The position numbers and the translations under genes were made by a program. The notes beneath the pieces were generated by a model that saw only the letters and a program-made list of their open reading frames with translations, had not been told where the DNA came from and did no database searches. This document shows, piece by piece, positions 1 to 7,846 of a DNA stretch of 64,000 nucleotides; the stretch's first letter is position 1, and each line of letters opens with the position of its first letter. The DNA lies in NCBI RefSeq assembly GCF_016894245.1, contig NZ_CP069792.1, forward strand, positions 186,001-250,000, in the 5' to 3' direction. The DNA comes from Corynebacterium kroppenstedtii (lineage in GTDB: Bacteria > Actinomycetota > Actinomycetes > Mycobacteriales > Mycobacteriaceae).

Positions 1-228
1 CCCGGCAACGAGGAAGGAACGCCGCGAAAGCCTCCGCTCGTGAGCTTGAGGCGCCCACGATAAGGAGTGATGGGCCCGTCGAAACGAATAATGATGTGAG
101 AACAACTCCTCCCGCGAGGTGTGCTGATGACCTACGCTAGCCAACGATTTCCGCTGGTTCCGCAGCGGTTCGTCAGCGCGCCGGTCATCTGGGGAGCTAC
201 TGGATACCTCTCGAGGATTCTCAACCAT
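1..228 (-). CDS. Tat-exported protein, N-terminal part (runs off left edge)
   Basis: An uninterrupted reading frame of 76 codons starts with ATG at 228 and is still open at base 1. The N-terminal region is long and hydrophilic. At residues 68-74 it reaches SRRSFLV followed by AG, a good twin-arginine export motif (S-R-R-x-F-L), just where the hydrophobic signal core should begin. The mature protein is outside the window, so its function cannot be read. A DtxR-type iron box lies immediately upstream, and a -10-like TAACCT inside that box sits 6 nt before the ATG. The transcript could therefore be leaderless and iron-repressed. Inference: a secreted or membrane-bound iron-acquisition protein, for example a siderophore- or haem-binding protein or a Dyp-type peroxidase. 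A shorter start (TTG) is possible. Confidence 0.6.
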   Translation of the reverse strand, partial: MVENPREVSSSSPDDRRADEPLRNQRKSLASVGHQHTSREELFSHHYSFRRAHHSLSWAPQAHERRLSRRSFLVAG

Positions 229-232
229 GAAT

Positions 233-251
233 TTAGGTTAGCCTAGGCGTT
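233..251. promoter_or_regulatory. DtxR-type iron box
   Basis: The 19 bases match the DtxR consensus TTAGGTTAGCCTAACCTAA at 14 positions, including the first 13 without a break. The box lies 4 nt upstream of the ATG of the leftward Tat protein and overlaps the final codons and stop of the PepSY gene. On the minus strand it contains TAACCT, spaced like a -10 element for a leaderless start at 228. Holo-DtxR binding here should block that start. Binding itself is inferred. Confidence 0.6.
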
Positions 252-1856
252 TACCTCTGCGAAAGAGGTATCTTTCGACGAGCTGTCGCGGGCGCCTCGG
301 CCTTTCCACCGCATCACGAACCCGATCACGATATCCAGGGCAAGAAAAGCAAGAGCACTGATCGCGAAGAGCGGGGCTAACAGGCCGTACCCGATGAGCA
401 GAATCGCCGCTACCGCGAACCCGATGATCGAGGAGCTTCTCCATGCACCTCGGCGGGGTGCCCGTCCGAAGTTCGACCGGAAACCGTTCCGGTTCCGCGT
501 TGGGCGTCGCTGCCACCACATCATGTAGCCACGGACGACAATAATGCAGATCATGATGGCTAGAGCTCCCAGCGCGACCTGGCTCACGATCCCGAAGAGG
601 ATGCCCATGTGGAGCTGAATCCCCCACTCGGCCAGTTTCGCTGCGAAGGGCCAGTCTTTAAACCACACGGTATCGACAACACGCCCTGTTTCCCCATCGA
701 CAGAGACGGAATCATGGCTGAAGTACCACGGGACTCGCAGGTCAGTGACGGTCCAGGCTTCGCCCGGTGCGACAGGAGCCGTCGCCTCGAAGCTGGCCTT
801 GATCCCAGCCTGTTTCGCTGACGACATGACCGTATCTACGTGGTTTTGTGCTTCAACTACCGAGTCATGTGGCGTTAGCGCGGGTGAGTCAGAACTCATG
901 CCGCCGTGGCCACTGTGGTCGCCATGTCCTCCGTGGTGGCTGTGATCCATGGAAGCCTCAGGGGAATCGACGCTCTGCGAGACGGTGGTGTCGGGGGTGG
1001 GTTTGGCCCAGTTGAGCTGGACTCGCCAGTCCGCAATTTGTGCGCCTGCGTACTTTGACCAGGTCAAACCTGTGGCTGTGAGGAATAGCATTCCCAGGCA
1101 GGCCCACGTTCCGATGATCGCGTGCCGACGCATACTCTTCGGGCGTCCGGTTAACGGTTTCGACGATGAGTGAGATTCTGACTCCGTAGCGCGCTTTTTC
1201 TTGTTCTTGTCATAAACTTTTCGCCACCACATGACGAGCCCAGAGACAGTCAACACGCCCAACCATGCAGCTGCGGTTTCAGCGTAAATACGCCCTGGCT
1301 CCCCCAAGAAGAGATTGCGGTGCGCCCGGTCAGTCCATTCGCGGAAGCGGAGGGAGGAAGAACTGCCAAACTGGACGGTGTCACCAACGACCTCCCCGGT
1401 ATAAGGATTGACCATGACCACTCGGCGGTAGCTCTTCGAGGGCAAAGAGGGGTCATTGAAAAGGACGCGGGTGGTGGCACGGTCGTCATTGCGAATCTGT
1501 ACCCCGCTGAAGGTGAGGTCAGGGTGCCGCTCCGCTGCGGTGCGTATTTGGTCTTTAACCTCTACGCGCTGATGACTATGCACATCAGAGGCCGGGACGT
1601 ACATCTTGTCGTGGTCGACGATGGACTCAATGCTTGGTGCGGCTGCATACAGCAAGCCGGTGACGGCTGCAATGAGAATGAAAGGGCCCACAAAAACGCC
1701 GGCGTAGAAGTGGATCCGATGAATCATGGCCCGCACGCTGCCGCCTCGATGCGGGAAGCGCGCTCCGCGACGGCGGCGACGCTGGCCGCTATTCACGTCG
1801 TCGTGGTTTTCACTCTGCTGTTCGGGATGAAAATCGCTTTGTGTAGTCAGGGTCAC
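243..1856 (-). CDS. PepSY-associated TM helix protein (iron-regulated membrane protein type)
   Basis: 537 residues, GTG start. The architecture is typical of PepSY_TM/PiuB-like proteins. A first membrane helix with an HRIHFYAG motif lies near residues 44-68. A long extracytoplasmic segment carries PepSY-like repeats. Further helices lie near residues 195, 245, 415 and 470-510. A His-rich loop at about residues 302-319 (alternating H, G, S, D) should bind a transition metal. Such proteins are often found with siderophore or haem uptake systems and may act as membrane reductases, but the biochemical role is not settled. Its stop codon overlaps the iron box of the next leftward gene, so the two may share iron or metal physiology. 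The start is uncertain, since no clear ribosome site precedes the GTG. Confidence 0.75.
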   Translation of the reverse strand: MTLTTQSDFHPEQQSENHDDVNSGQRRRRRGARFPHRGGSVRAMIHRIHFYAGVFVGPFILIAAVTGLLYAAAPSIESIVDHDKMYVPASDVHSHQRVEVKDQIRTAAERHPDLTFSGVQIRNDDRATTRVLFNDPSLPSKSYRRVVMVNPYTGEVVGDTVQFGSSSSLRFREWTDRAHRNLFLGEPGRIYAETAAAWLGVLTVSGLVMWWRKVYDKNKKKRATESESHSSSKPLTGRPKSMRRHAIIGTWACLGMLFLTATGLTWSKYAGAQIADWRVQLNWAKPTPDTTVSQSVDSPEASMDHSHHGGHGDHSGHGGMSSDSPALTPHDSVVEAQNHVDTVMSSAKQAGIKASFEATAPVAPGEAWTVTDLRVPWYFSHDSVSVDGETGRVVDTVWFKDWPFAAKLAEWGIQLHMGILFGIVSQVALGALAIMICIIVVRGYMMWWQRRPTRNRNGFRSNFGRAPRRGAWRSSSIIGFAVAAILLIGYGLLAPLFAISALAFLALDIVIGFVMRWKGRGARDSSSKDTSFAEVNA

Positions 1857-1986
1857 GTATTAATTAGTCGAGGGTTATGGTCTGATAGTTCCTTGCGAAG
1901 AAAAATAGAGTTCCCGTCGCCGTCACTGCTACCCCCATCGGCTGCTGTAATCTGTTATTTTTTCATCATTAACGGGGGTAATCGCT

Positions 1987-2112
1987 ATGGCTGCGCGCGG
2001 CGACGGAGTGCCTTCTTGCACGCATTGCCCACCGCATCATCCCAGGGTGATGAATTCAGCGCGTCGCTCAGTAAGGACAGGTCCCGCCCCCGTGGTGGAG
2101 ACAAACGGCTGA
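1987..2112 (+). CDS. Possible short upstream ORF before cysQ
   Basis: A 41-codon frame starts with ATG 8 nt after a GGGGG stretch and ends 20 nt before the proposed cysQ start. It has a Cys-x2-Cys pair followed by two His (SCTHCPPHH) and a basic middle. Short Cys-containing leader peptides precede cysteine-metabolism genes in some mycobacteria, which makes the position suggestive. With two Cys only, and no visible attenuator hairpin, it may equally be chance coding. It is in a different frame from cysQ. Confidence 0.25.
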   Translation: MAARGDGVPSCTHCPPHHPRVMNSARRSVRTGPAPVVETNG

Positions 2113-2132
2113 CAACGGCTAAAGTCGTCTAC

Positions 2133-2891
2133 GTGAGTGCTTACGTTGACGATGCCACCCTTGCCCTGCGCCTTGCGACGGGAACTAGTGAGATCTTGAA
2201 AGGCGTCCGTTCCGTCGGTTTGCTTGAAGGACCTGGCCTCGGCGCGGCGGGTGATGACTTAGCCCAGACATGGATTGAGCGCGTTTTATCCCGACACCGC
2301 CCCGATGATGGGTTTTTGTCAGAGGAAGCCGCCGATAACTTAGAGCGGCTGAAGAAAAACCGCGTGTGGATCGTCGACCCTCTCGACGGCACCAAGGAGT
2401 TTGCCGGCGGGCGTCAGGACTGGGCAATCCATGTTGCACTCGTAGAAAACGGGATCCCGACCCATGCCGCTGTCGGGCTTCCCGACGCTGGCCAGGTCTT
2501 CCACACTGGTTCAGCAAAGGCTGTGATGGGCCCACGCGCTAACAAGATCGTTGTATCGCACAACCGTCAGCCTGAGGTTGCACAGGTCATTGCCGACAAA
2601 CTCGACAGTGAGGTTGTTCGCATGGGTTCTGCGGGTGCAAAAGCCATGCATGTGTTGCTCGGTGACTATGACGCCTATGTCCATGCTGGGGGCCAGTATG
2701 AGTGGGACTCTGCAGCCCCGATCGGTGTGTGCACGGCCGCAGGCTTGCACTGTTCTCGTCTCGATGGTTCGCCTTTGCGCTACAACAACGAGGATGTCTA
2801 CCTCCCCGATGTCGTTATTTGCCGCCCGGAACTGAAGGACACAATCTTGGAGGCTGCCGCCGAGTTCAAGAAAGAGCACGGACACTACTAG
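2133..2891 (+). CDS. cysQ: 3'(2'),5'-bisphosphate nucleotidase CysQ
   Basis: 252 residues with a GTG start; the frame is open further upstream, but conserved sequence begins here. The inositol-monophosphatase fold is shown by EEAAD (first metal site), the [16 protein letters not shown] motif with the metal-binding Asp residues, and a C-terminal EWDSAAP motif. The enzyme dephosphorylates 3'-phosphoadenosine 5'-phosphate (and possibly PAPS) to AMP, removing a by-product of sulfate assimilation. It is cytosolic and Mg-dependent. It is followed by thyA, folA and mrx1 on the same strand, a neighbourhood I recall from Corynebacterium. A short ORF with Cys codons lies just upstream. Assignment is by motif and context, and an inositol phosphatase activity cannot be fully excluded. 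Confidence 0.88.
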   Translation: MSAYVDDATLALRLATGTSEILKGVRSVGLLEGPGLGAAGDDLAQTWIERVLSRHRPDDGFLSEEAADNLERLKKNRVWIVDPLDGTKEFAGGRQDWAIHVALVENGIPTHAAVGLPDAGQVFHTGSAKAVMGPRANKIVVSHNRQPEVAQVIADKLDSEVVRMGSAGAKAMHVLLGDYDAYVHAGGQYEWDSAAPIGVCTAAGLHCSRLDGSPLRYNNEDVYLPDVVICRPELKDTILEAAAEFKKEHGHY

Positions 2892-2981
2892 GCCTCCGCA
2901 TCTGCGACGCCGGCCACATCTGTTGACCTGCGGTTTGTGGTCAGACGGTCGCCGATGCCAAGGCGGATGTCAAAAAAGCGC

Positions 2982-2987
2982 TACCAT
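2982..2987 (+). promoter_or_regulatory. -10-like element, thyA
   Basis: TACCAT ends 7 nt before the ATG at 2995, the spacing of a leaderless transcript. It overlaps another in-frame ATG at 2986, which argues for 2995 as the true start. Confidence 0.45.
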
Positions 2988-2994
2988 GACTGAC

Positions 2995-3813
2995 ATGTCC
3001 GCGAGCGAGAGTACTGATATTCCGACGCCATATGAAGATCTCCTCCGTGAGATTCTGTACAAAGGCAACCACCGGGATGACCGCACAGGCACAGGAACGA
3101 GGAGTCTCTTCGGGAAACAGATGCGGTTCGATCTGTCAGAGTGCTTCCCTCTTATTACTACGAAGAAAGTGTTCATGCGTGGACTCTCGGAGGAGCTGTT
3201 TTGGTTCCTCCGGGGTGAATCCAACATTCGCTCGTTACGCGAAAAAAATGTCCACATTTGGGACGAGTGGGCCGATGAGGACGGGAACCTCGGGCCGATT
3301 TATGGGGTGCAGTGGCGGTCATGGCCAACGCCCGACGGCGACACCATTGACCAAATTTCTCAAGCTCTGGACATGATTAAGAACAACCCGACGTCCCGAC
3401 GGATTATCGTATCCGCCTGGAATGTTGCAGATGTTCCATCCATGGCGCTGCCACCCTGCCATCTTCTTTTCCAGTTTTATGTCGCTGACGGGAAGTTGTC
3501 TTGTCAGCTGTATCAACGCAGCGCCGATATGTTTTTGGGTGTTCCATTCAATATCGCGTCCTATTCACTCCTGACCCATATGATGGCCCAACAGGCAGGG
3601 CTTGATGTCGGGGAGTTCATTTGGACCGGCGGCGATTGCCACATTTACGATAACCACCGCGACCAGGTTGATCTTCAGTTATCCCGGGATCCGCGCCCCT
3701 ATCCGACGCTATCGTTAACCAAGGCTGCGGATTTATTCTCGTACACGTGGGACGATGTCGATATCCTGAACTACAACCCGCACCCAGCTATCAAAGCGCC
3801 GGTAGCGGTGTAG
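2995..3813 (+). CDS. thyA: Thymidylate synthase
   Basis: 272 residues. It makes dTMP from dUMP using 5,10-methylene-tetrahydrofolate and releases dihydrofolate, which the following gene (dihydrofolate reductase) recycles. Diagnostic features are RTGTGT near the N-terminus, the PPCH motif with the catalytic Cys followed by LLFQFYV, the [13 protein letters not shown] motif and GDCHIYDNH. It is the classical folate-dependent ThyA, not flavin-dependent ThyX. In-frame ATGs also occur at 2986 and further upstream. I chose 2995 because a -10-like TACCAT lies at leaderless distance and covers 2986. folA begins about 30 bases after the stop. Confidence 0.95.
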   Translation: MSASESTDIPTPYEDLLREILYKGNHRDDRTGTGTRSLFGKQMRFDLSECFPLITTKKVFMRGLSEELFWFLRGESNIRSLREKNVHIWDEWADEDGNLGPIYGVQWRSWPTPDGDTIDQISQALDMIKNNPTSRRIIVSAWNVADVPSMALPPCHLLFQFYVADGKLSCQLYQRSADMFLGVPFNIASYSLLTHMMAQQAGLDVGEFIWTGGDCHIYDNHRDQVDLQLSRDPRPYPTLSLTKAADLFSYTWDDVDILNYNPHPAIKAPVAV

Positions 3814-3843
3814 CCCAATTCCACTCCACAGGCGGTGAGCTCA

Positions 3844-4509
3844 ATGTCTACTTCATCATCCACGGGTGTTCACTCGCCGACGCCTGGCCACGCTTCCCCG
3901 TCCCCGCGTCGAACAGTAGAACCGGAACAGCCGCTCATCGGGGTTATTTGGGCCTCCGACCGAGACGGCGTCATTGGCGACGGCACCCGGATGCCGTGGC
4001 ACGTGCCCGAGGACATGGCGCACTTTAAGCAGTTGACGTGGGGAGTACCCGTCATCATGGGCAGTGCAACGTGGACGAGCATTCCCTCGCGCTTTACACC
4101 GCTGCCTGGGCGTACCAACATCGTGCTGTCCCGCCGCTGGAGTGACGAGGACACACCCGAGGGCGTCATCCTTCACCATTCCTTGGAAGCCGCGATTAAG
4201 GATATTCCCCACCCGGTTTTCACCCGACGCGTCGCACCGGAAAATGTGGATGCTTGGGTCATTGGCGGGGGCGAAGTCTACCGGGAGGCCCTCACGCGCC
4301 CAGAGGTTCGGCTAGCCGTCCTCACGGAAATCGACGCAGCTGTCGGGCACTACTTTGACCATCCCGTTACTGCCCGATTGTCGTCAGAATGGGTTCCGGC
4401 GTCGCGAAGTGAGTGGAAAACATCCCACAATGGGACGATCATCGGTGACGGTGGCGAGGTGAGCGGCTCGTTGTCGCTTCGCTATCGGTTCTGCTATTTC
4501 AGCAAGTAA
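3844..4509 (+). CDS. folA: Dihydrofolate reductase
   Basis: 221 residues, longer than the usual 160-170 because of a Ser/Thr/Pro-rich N-terminal extension of about 28 residues. The catalytic domain begins at LIGVIWASDRDGVIG. The active-site segment is MPWHVPEDMAHFK, in which Asp57 is the likely proton donor. A NADPH-binding region (VIMGSATW, then the PGRTNIVLSRR motif) and a later VIGGGEVY motif follow. The enzyme reduces dihydrofolate produced by ThyA. ATG at 3844 is preferred because a GGCGGTGAG stretch precedes it; a GTG at 3835 is an alternative. The stop codon lies inside a 13-bp tandem duplication. Confidence 0.93.
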   Translation: MSTSSSTGVHSPTPGHASPSPRRTVEPEQPLIGVIWASDRDGVIGDGTRMPWHVPEDMAHFKQLTWGVPVIMGSATWTSIPSRFTPLPGRTNIVLSRRWSDEDTPEGVILHHSLEAAIKDIPHPVFTRRVAPENVDAWVIGGGEVYREALTRPEVRLAVLTEIDAAVGHYFDHPVTARLSSEWVPASRSEWKTSHNGTIIGDGGEVSGSLSLRYRFCYFSK

Positions 4510-4525
4510 ACTCAGCAAGTAAACA
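4500..4525 (+). repeat. 13-bp tandem duplication spanning the folA stop
   Basis: CAGCAAGTAAACT is followed directly by CAGCAAGTAAACA (12 of 13 identical). The TAA stop of folA lies in the first copy and is repeated in the second. It resembles other stop-spanning duplications in this window. Confidence 0.85.
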
Positions 4526-4549
4526 ATGCCAATCAATCGACCATGACGC

Positions 4550-4555
4550 TATAGT
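4550..4555 (+). promoter_or_regulatory. -10-like element, mrx1
   Basis: TATAGT ends 9 nt before the mrx1 ATG, giving a leaderless or nearly leaderless transcript separate from folA. Confidence 0.5.
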
Positions 4556-4564
4556 GGGGTCATT

Positions 4565-4852
4565 ATGAGTGAAGTTATCCAGAAAAACAACCCATCCGGA
4601 AACGAAACCGCAGCCACGATCTATTACGCAACGTGGTGCCCGTTTTGCAAGAAACTCATAGAGAATCTGGATCGTACCGAAACGCCTTATTCTCTTATCG
4701 ACATTGACCAGTCAGAAGAGGCCGGTCAGTGGGTAGAAAGCGTCAATGACGGTAACCGTGTTGTTCCGACTGTGAAGTTTTCCGACGATACTACCGCGAC
4801 GAATCCGCCGGCGGGTGACGTGCGTCGCAAAGTTGAAGAACTTTCTTCCTAA
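4565..4852 (+). CDS. mrx1: Mycoredoxin / glutaredoxin-like protein
   Basis: 95 residues with a thioredoxin fold and the active-site motif CPFC at residues 25-28, preceded by IYYATW. A cis-Pro region (RVVPTVKF) and a short C-terminal helix follow. Mycoredoxin-1 reduces mixed disulfides between proteins and mycothiol in actinobacteria; the reducing chain uses mycothiol and mycothione reductase. The neighbours thyA, folA and cysQ match the arrangement I recall for corynebacterial mrx1. About 12 residues of extra N-terminus precede the fold. Directly after the stop, three decayed copies of a GTTTTGGCCGCGA-like unit occur. A generic NrdH/glutaredoxin role is the alternative. Confidence 0.85.
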   Translation: MSEVIQKNNPSGNETAATIYYATWCPFCKKLIENLDRTETPYSLIDIDQSEEAGQWVESVNDGNRVVPTVKFSDDTTATNPPAGDVRRKVEELSS

Positions 4853-4932
4853 GAGTTTTGGCCGCGACGTTTTTGACCGCGAGAGTTTGCCGCGGGTGAT
4901 ACCGACGCGGCGATGCCTCGGTGAACCAGCCG

Positions 4933-5757
4933 CTACGTCATGAGCGTTTCTGGCTGGTCTTCGCCGTCCGGGTCGAAGTACCGCAAAAGGTACGTATCCA
5001 TTATCCAGCCGTGTTGTGCACGCAGTTGAGCTTTAGTCTGGGCAACATCCTCGGCGATGTCACCAACCCATCCTTTACGCAGTACCTGCTTATCCGTACT
5101 GACATACGCACCCCACCACATGTAGGTGTGGTCGCGGTCAAGGCCGGGATGGGTCCACGTGGTCTTGCCGTCGAGCATGACCACAGTGTTCGCCACCGCC
5201 TTGATTCTCGACGGTGTATCGGGAGCATCCAGGGTTTTCTGTAGCTGTCGACCTGTTGTGACAGTGATCGGCTCGCCAATCCGGTTAATGAGAATACGGT
5301 GTGCCGACGTGAGGGCCTGAACAGCAGTAATGCCGGGGTATACCTCGGTACGGCACTCCAACCCTAGGTTCTGCATCCGCTCGATAATGCGCAGAGTGGA
5401 GTCGTACAGCGATGGGTCGCCCCACACTAAAAATGCCGCCGTTTGTCCGTCGCTCAGCGAGGACGTGATTGTATCGGCCAGCAGGCGGGCGCGCTCCTGA
5501 TGCCAGCGCTGAACCTCCCGGTGATACTCCGGAGTACCTGCCGGGTGGCGGTCACGCGGCGGGTCGTCGACAGTGAGTAACGGAAGATCTGGCGCGTGAA
5601 CAGCCAATATACGACGTCGCAGCTCGAGGAGATCCGCCTTCGTGTCCCCTTTATCCACGGCGACGACGGCATCTGAGGAAGCCAAGGCCGCAACAGCGTC
5701 GTGGCTAATATGCCCCGGGCTTCCTGCTCCCATACCAATGACACGAAGTAAACGCAT
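4933..5757 (-). CDS. cobF: Precorrin-6A synthase (deacetylating) CobF
   Basis: 274 residues of the uroporphyrin-III C/tetrapyrrole methyltransferase family. It begins with the VIGMGAGSPGH glycine loop that binds S-adenosylmethionine. Later come FLVWGDPSLYDS and a VYPGITAVQAL motif typical of CobF. CobF methylates C-1 of precorrin-5 and releases acetate in the aerobic cobalamin pathway. No other corrin-ring gene occurs in this window, so the gene is isolated here and its substrate in this organism is uncertain. It ends close to the mrx1 3' end (convergent). Confidence 0.85.
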   Translation of the reverse strand: MRLLRVIGMGAGSPGHISHDAVAALASSDAVVAVDKGDTKADLLELRRRILAVHAPDLPLLTVDDPPRDRHPAGTPEYHREVQRWHQERARLLADTITSSLSDGQTAAFLVWGDPSLYDSTLRIIERMQNLGLECRTEVYPGITAVQALTSAHRILINRIGEPITVTTGRQLQKTLDAPDTPSRIKAVANTVVMLDGKTTWTHPGLDRDHTYMWWGAYVSTDKQVLRKGWVGDIAEDVAQTKAQLRAQHGWIMDTYLLRYFDPDGEDQPETLMT

Positions 5758-5809
5758 ATACCCTGTTTACTCCATGGCTCTATCTCTGAGTTCGTCTACT
5801 CGCGCAGAA

Positions 5810-6130
5810 CTAGTTTTTGTGCAGGTCGTCGTCGGGATTTGTTTCGGGATCCTCGATCGCGTCGATCTCGTTTTGGTAAATGTTCATCCTATCTTCTGCG
5901 GTGAGCATGCTGTCTACTGTGGCGAAGGAGACGGAGAACTGTTGCCGCAGGTAAACCTCGCAGACGGCGGCCATTTGCTTGGCGTCATATTTATTCAGCA
6001 CGAGGGAACGCTTCACCGTTCCATCTGGCTGAGAGGTTCCGATAATCAACTGCGGGCCCTTCTCGCCCTCCTCAATCTTGGCATACACTTCCCGTCCATT
6101 GACGTCAGTGAAGCTCGGTTTCTCTGTCAT
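5810..6130 (-). CDS. Conserved hypothetical, 106 aa
   Basis: I do not recognise a family. The protein is acidic and probably cytosolic, with no signal or membrane segment. It has a predicted beta-rich first half (residues 8-45, alternating charged and hydrophobic residues), a helical middle (KQMAAVCEVYLRQQF) and an acidic C-terminal tail rich in Asp, Glu and Pro. A clear ribosome site, GGAGGA, lies 10 nt before the ATG, which supports real translation. It lies about 50 bases upstream of cobF on the same strand, so co-transcription is possible. No function is assigned. Confidence 0.65.
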   Translation of the reverse strand: MTEKPSFTDVNGREVYAKIEEGEKGPQLIIGTSQPDGTVKRSLVLNKYDAKQMAAVCEVYLRQQFSVSFATVDSMLTAEDRMNIYQNEIDAIEDPETNPDDDLHKN

Positions 6131-6399
6131 GATTGTGTCATCCTCCAGTGTTTATGGTGCACGCACGGAGTTCGGGGTGAGCCGCTCGGTGCACCCATCA
6201 GACTGAGCCTGTCACCGTGCGCGATGTACTAGTTGCACGGTCTCAGCCAACCGCGCAACCACTTCCTTTCAGGCTATGCCGTTTGACCCCCCGATGCTCG
6301 TGTTATCAACCGGGAACGTGTCCGGCCTCACCCCCATACGGAGGTCAACTTCCCTCCCCCCGCCGTTAACCACGCGCAGAAGCACCTACCCTGGCCCAT
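6131..6399. other. Divergent intergenic region
   Basis: It separates the leftward 106-aa gene from the rightward SRPBCC gene. Apart from the ribosome site of the former and a -10-like TACCCT for the latter I see no RNA gene or clear operator. Confidence 0.5.
6387..6392 (+). promoter_or_regulatory. -10-like element, SRPBCC gene
   Basis: TACCCT ends 7 nt before the ATG at 6400, and no ribosome site is visible. This fits a leaderless mRNA. Confidence 0.4.
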
Positions 6400-6966
6400 A
6401 TGACTCCTACAAACAATCCTGACGACAACGCATCCTCCGCCGTCGATACGAGCATGTTTAATCCCGACGATTTTCGCCGACGAGTATCTGTCACCATTAA
6501 TGCCACTCCCGACGACGTGTACAACGTCGTGTCGGATATTTCACGTACGGGCGATTGGTCTCCGGTGTGCAAAGCTACGTGGTGGAAAGAGCGTGACGAC
6601 GGCACGACACCATCAGAACCCGAGGTAGGCGCATGGTTTGTCGGCCATAATGAAACACCACAGCGCACCTGGGAAACGGAGTCCGTCGTGACTGCAGCCG
6701 AACGGCCCAAGATTTTTGCGTGGGCCGTGAACGGAGGCGTCGTGGAATGGGGTTATGAAATCGAACCTGCCGCAGATGGCGGGTCCACCTTGACGGAGAC
6801 CTGGGAAGTTACTCAAGAAGGCTTTCGGTTCTTCATCAACAAGTACGGCGACGATGCCGTCGCAGAGCTCAACGAGCGACGTGATGCTGCATTGAAAGGC
6901 ATTCCTGCAACCGTGCAGACGATCAAATCCATAATGGAAAACGAGGTGGAACACGACGCGAGCTAG
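6400..6966 (+). CDS. SRPBCC (START-like) family protein
   Basis: 188 residues. After an acidic N-terminal tail of about 25 residues, the SRPBCC/polyketide-cyclase fold starts at RRVSVTINATPDDVYNVVSDISRTGDWSP, with the typical 'DISRTGDWSP' turn. A long C-terminal helix follows. Such proteins form a deep cavity for hydrophobic ligands; members with this sequence type in actinobacteria have no established substrate. It is cytosolic. It is followed about 70 bases later by a membrane protein gene on the same strand. No catalytic assignment can be made. Confidence 0.8.
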   Translation: MTPTNNPDDNASSAVDTSMFNPDDFRRRVSVTINATPDDVYNVVSDISRTGDWSPVCKATWWKERDDGTTPSEPEVGAWFVGHNETPQRTWETESVVTAAERPKIFAWAVNGGVVEWGYEIEPAADGGSTLTETWEVTQEGFRFFINKYGDDAVAELNERRDAALKGIPATVQTIKSIMENEVEHDAS

Positions 6967-7033
6967 GCGTCTGCGTCGTAGCCGGTAGAATACCTACGCA
7001 CGATTTCCACAGAGCGACAAGGACTAATTGCTA

Positions 7034-7786
7034 ATGCCGAACCGCGACAGTGACCCCCGTTACAGCAACGCGAACGATGAAACTGAAATATTCCCCAGTA
7101 GCTATTCCGAGCGTTACTCGGGTTCAGAAAGCCAGTATTCATCCGGTGGCAACTCGGGTTACCGCGATGACGAGTATTCGGCGGGTAGCTACAATCGAGA
7201 ATATAGCTCTGGCGGGTATGGGGCTCCCAGCAATCGTGGATACAACGAAGCCAATCGTAGGTATAGCGATAGCGCCAGCTACTATCCTGACCAGCAGTAT
7301 CAGGGCTATCAGCAGGCCCCCGCACAATCACCGGCACCTCAACAGTCGCGTCCGCAGAAGAGTGGCCCATCACTCAGCGACCAGTTCGATATCCCGAAAT
7401 TTATCGGCTCGGTCGTGGCTGTTGCCATCGTCGCCTCCATCACCGCTTACGTGGTGGCATGGATTCTTGAACTCGTCATGGAGCGCATCGCCACATACGT
7501 GAACTGGACGTATCCGCCTATTGACCGGACGTATTACGCGATCTTTGCCGCTGTCGTGGCAATCTTCGCCGCATTGTTATGGTGGGTGCTCAACATTGGA
7601 ACAACGCTGCCGTCGCTGTTTTACAGTTGGATCGTCGGAGTCGTACTGGTCGCGGCAGTCGTTCTTCCACTCTTATTAACGACGCCGTTCTATAACGGCA
7701 TTATTGAATCTGTTATGAATCTCGTCGTTGGATTGCCAGTGGTGTACCTCATTGCACCCATTGGTAATTCGGCTCGGAAAAACTAG
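7034..7786 (+). CDS. Membrane protein with Tyr/Ser/Gly-rich N-terminal domain
   Basis: 250 residues. Residues 1 to about 115 are low-complexity and strongly enriched in Tyr, Ser, Gly, Asn and Gln (repeated YSSGG, SYSERYSG and QQYQGYQQ-type stretches), so likely disordered. From about residue 128 there are four membrane helices (around IPKFIGSVVAVAIVASI, YYAIFAAVVAIFAALLWW, the LFYSWIVGVVLVAAVVLPLLL region and MNLVVGLPVVYLIAPI). The C-terminal half resembles small actinobacterial membrane proteins (DUF6069-like), but I am not certain. ATG at 7034 is chosen over a TTG at 7028. AAGGA at 7019-7023 could serve either. Function unknown. Confidence 0.7.
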   Translation: MPNRDSDPRYSNANDETEIFPSSYSERYSGSESQYSSGGNSGYRDDEYSAGSYNREYSSGGYGAPSNRGYNEANRRYSDSASYYPDQQYQGYQQAPAQSPAPQQSRPQKSGPSLSDQFDIPKFIGSVVAVAIVASITAYVVAWILELVMERIATYVNWTYPPIDRTYYAIFAAVVAIFAALLWWVLNIGTTLPSLFYSWIVGVVLVAAVVLPLLLTTPFYNGIIESVMNLVVGLPVVYLIAPIGNSARKN

Positions 7787-7846
7787 CCGTCTTTATTGTG
7801 CTACGACCCCAATTCTCCGGCTGAGCTATTCCCCAGCTGAACTCCC

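Noticed and set aside
1320..2132. Long frame running into cysQ from upstream
   Set aside because: It is antisense to the PepSY gene and its sequence has no conserved domain; the CysQ family begins near 2133.
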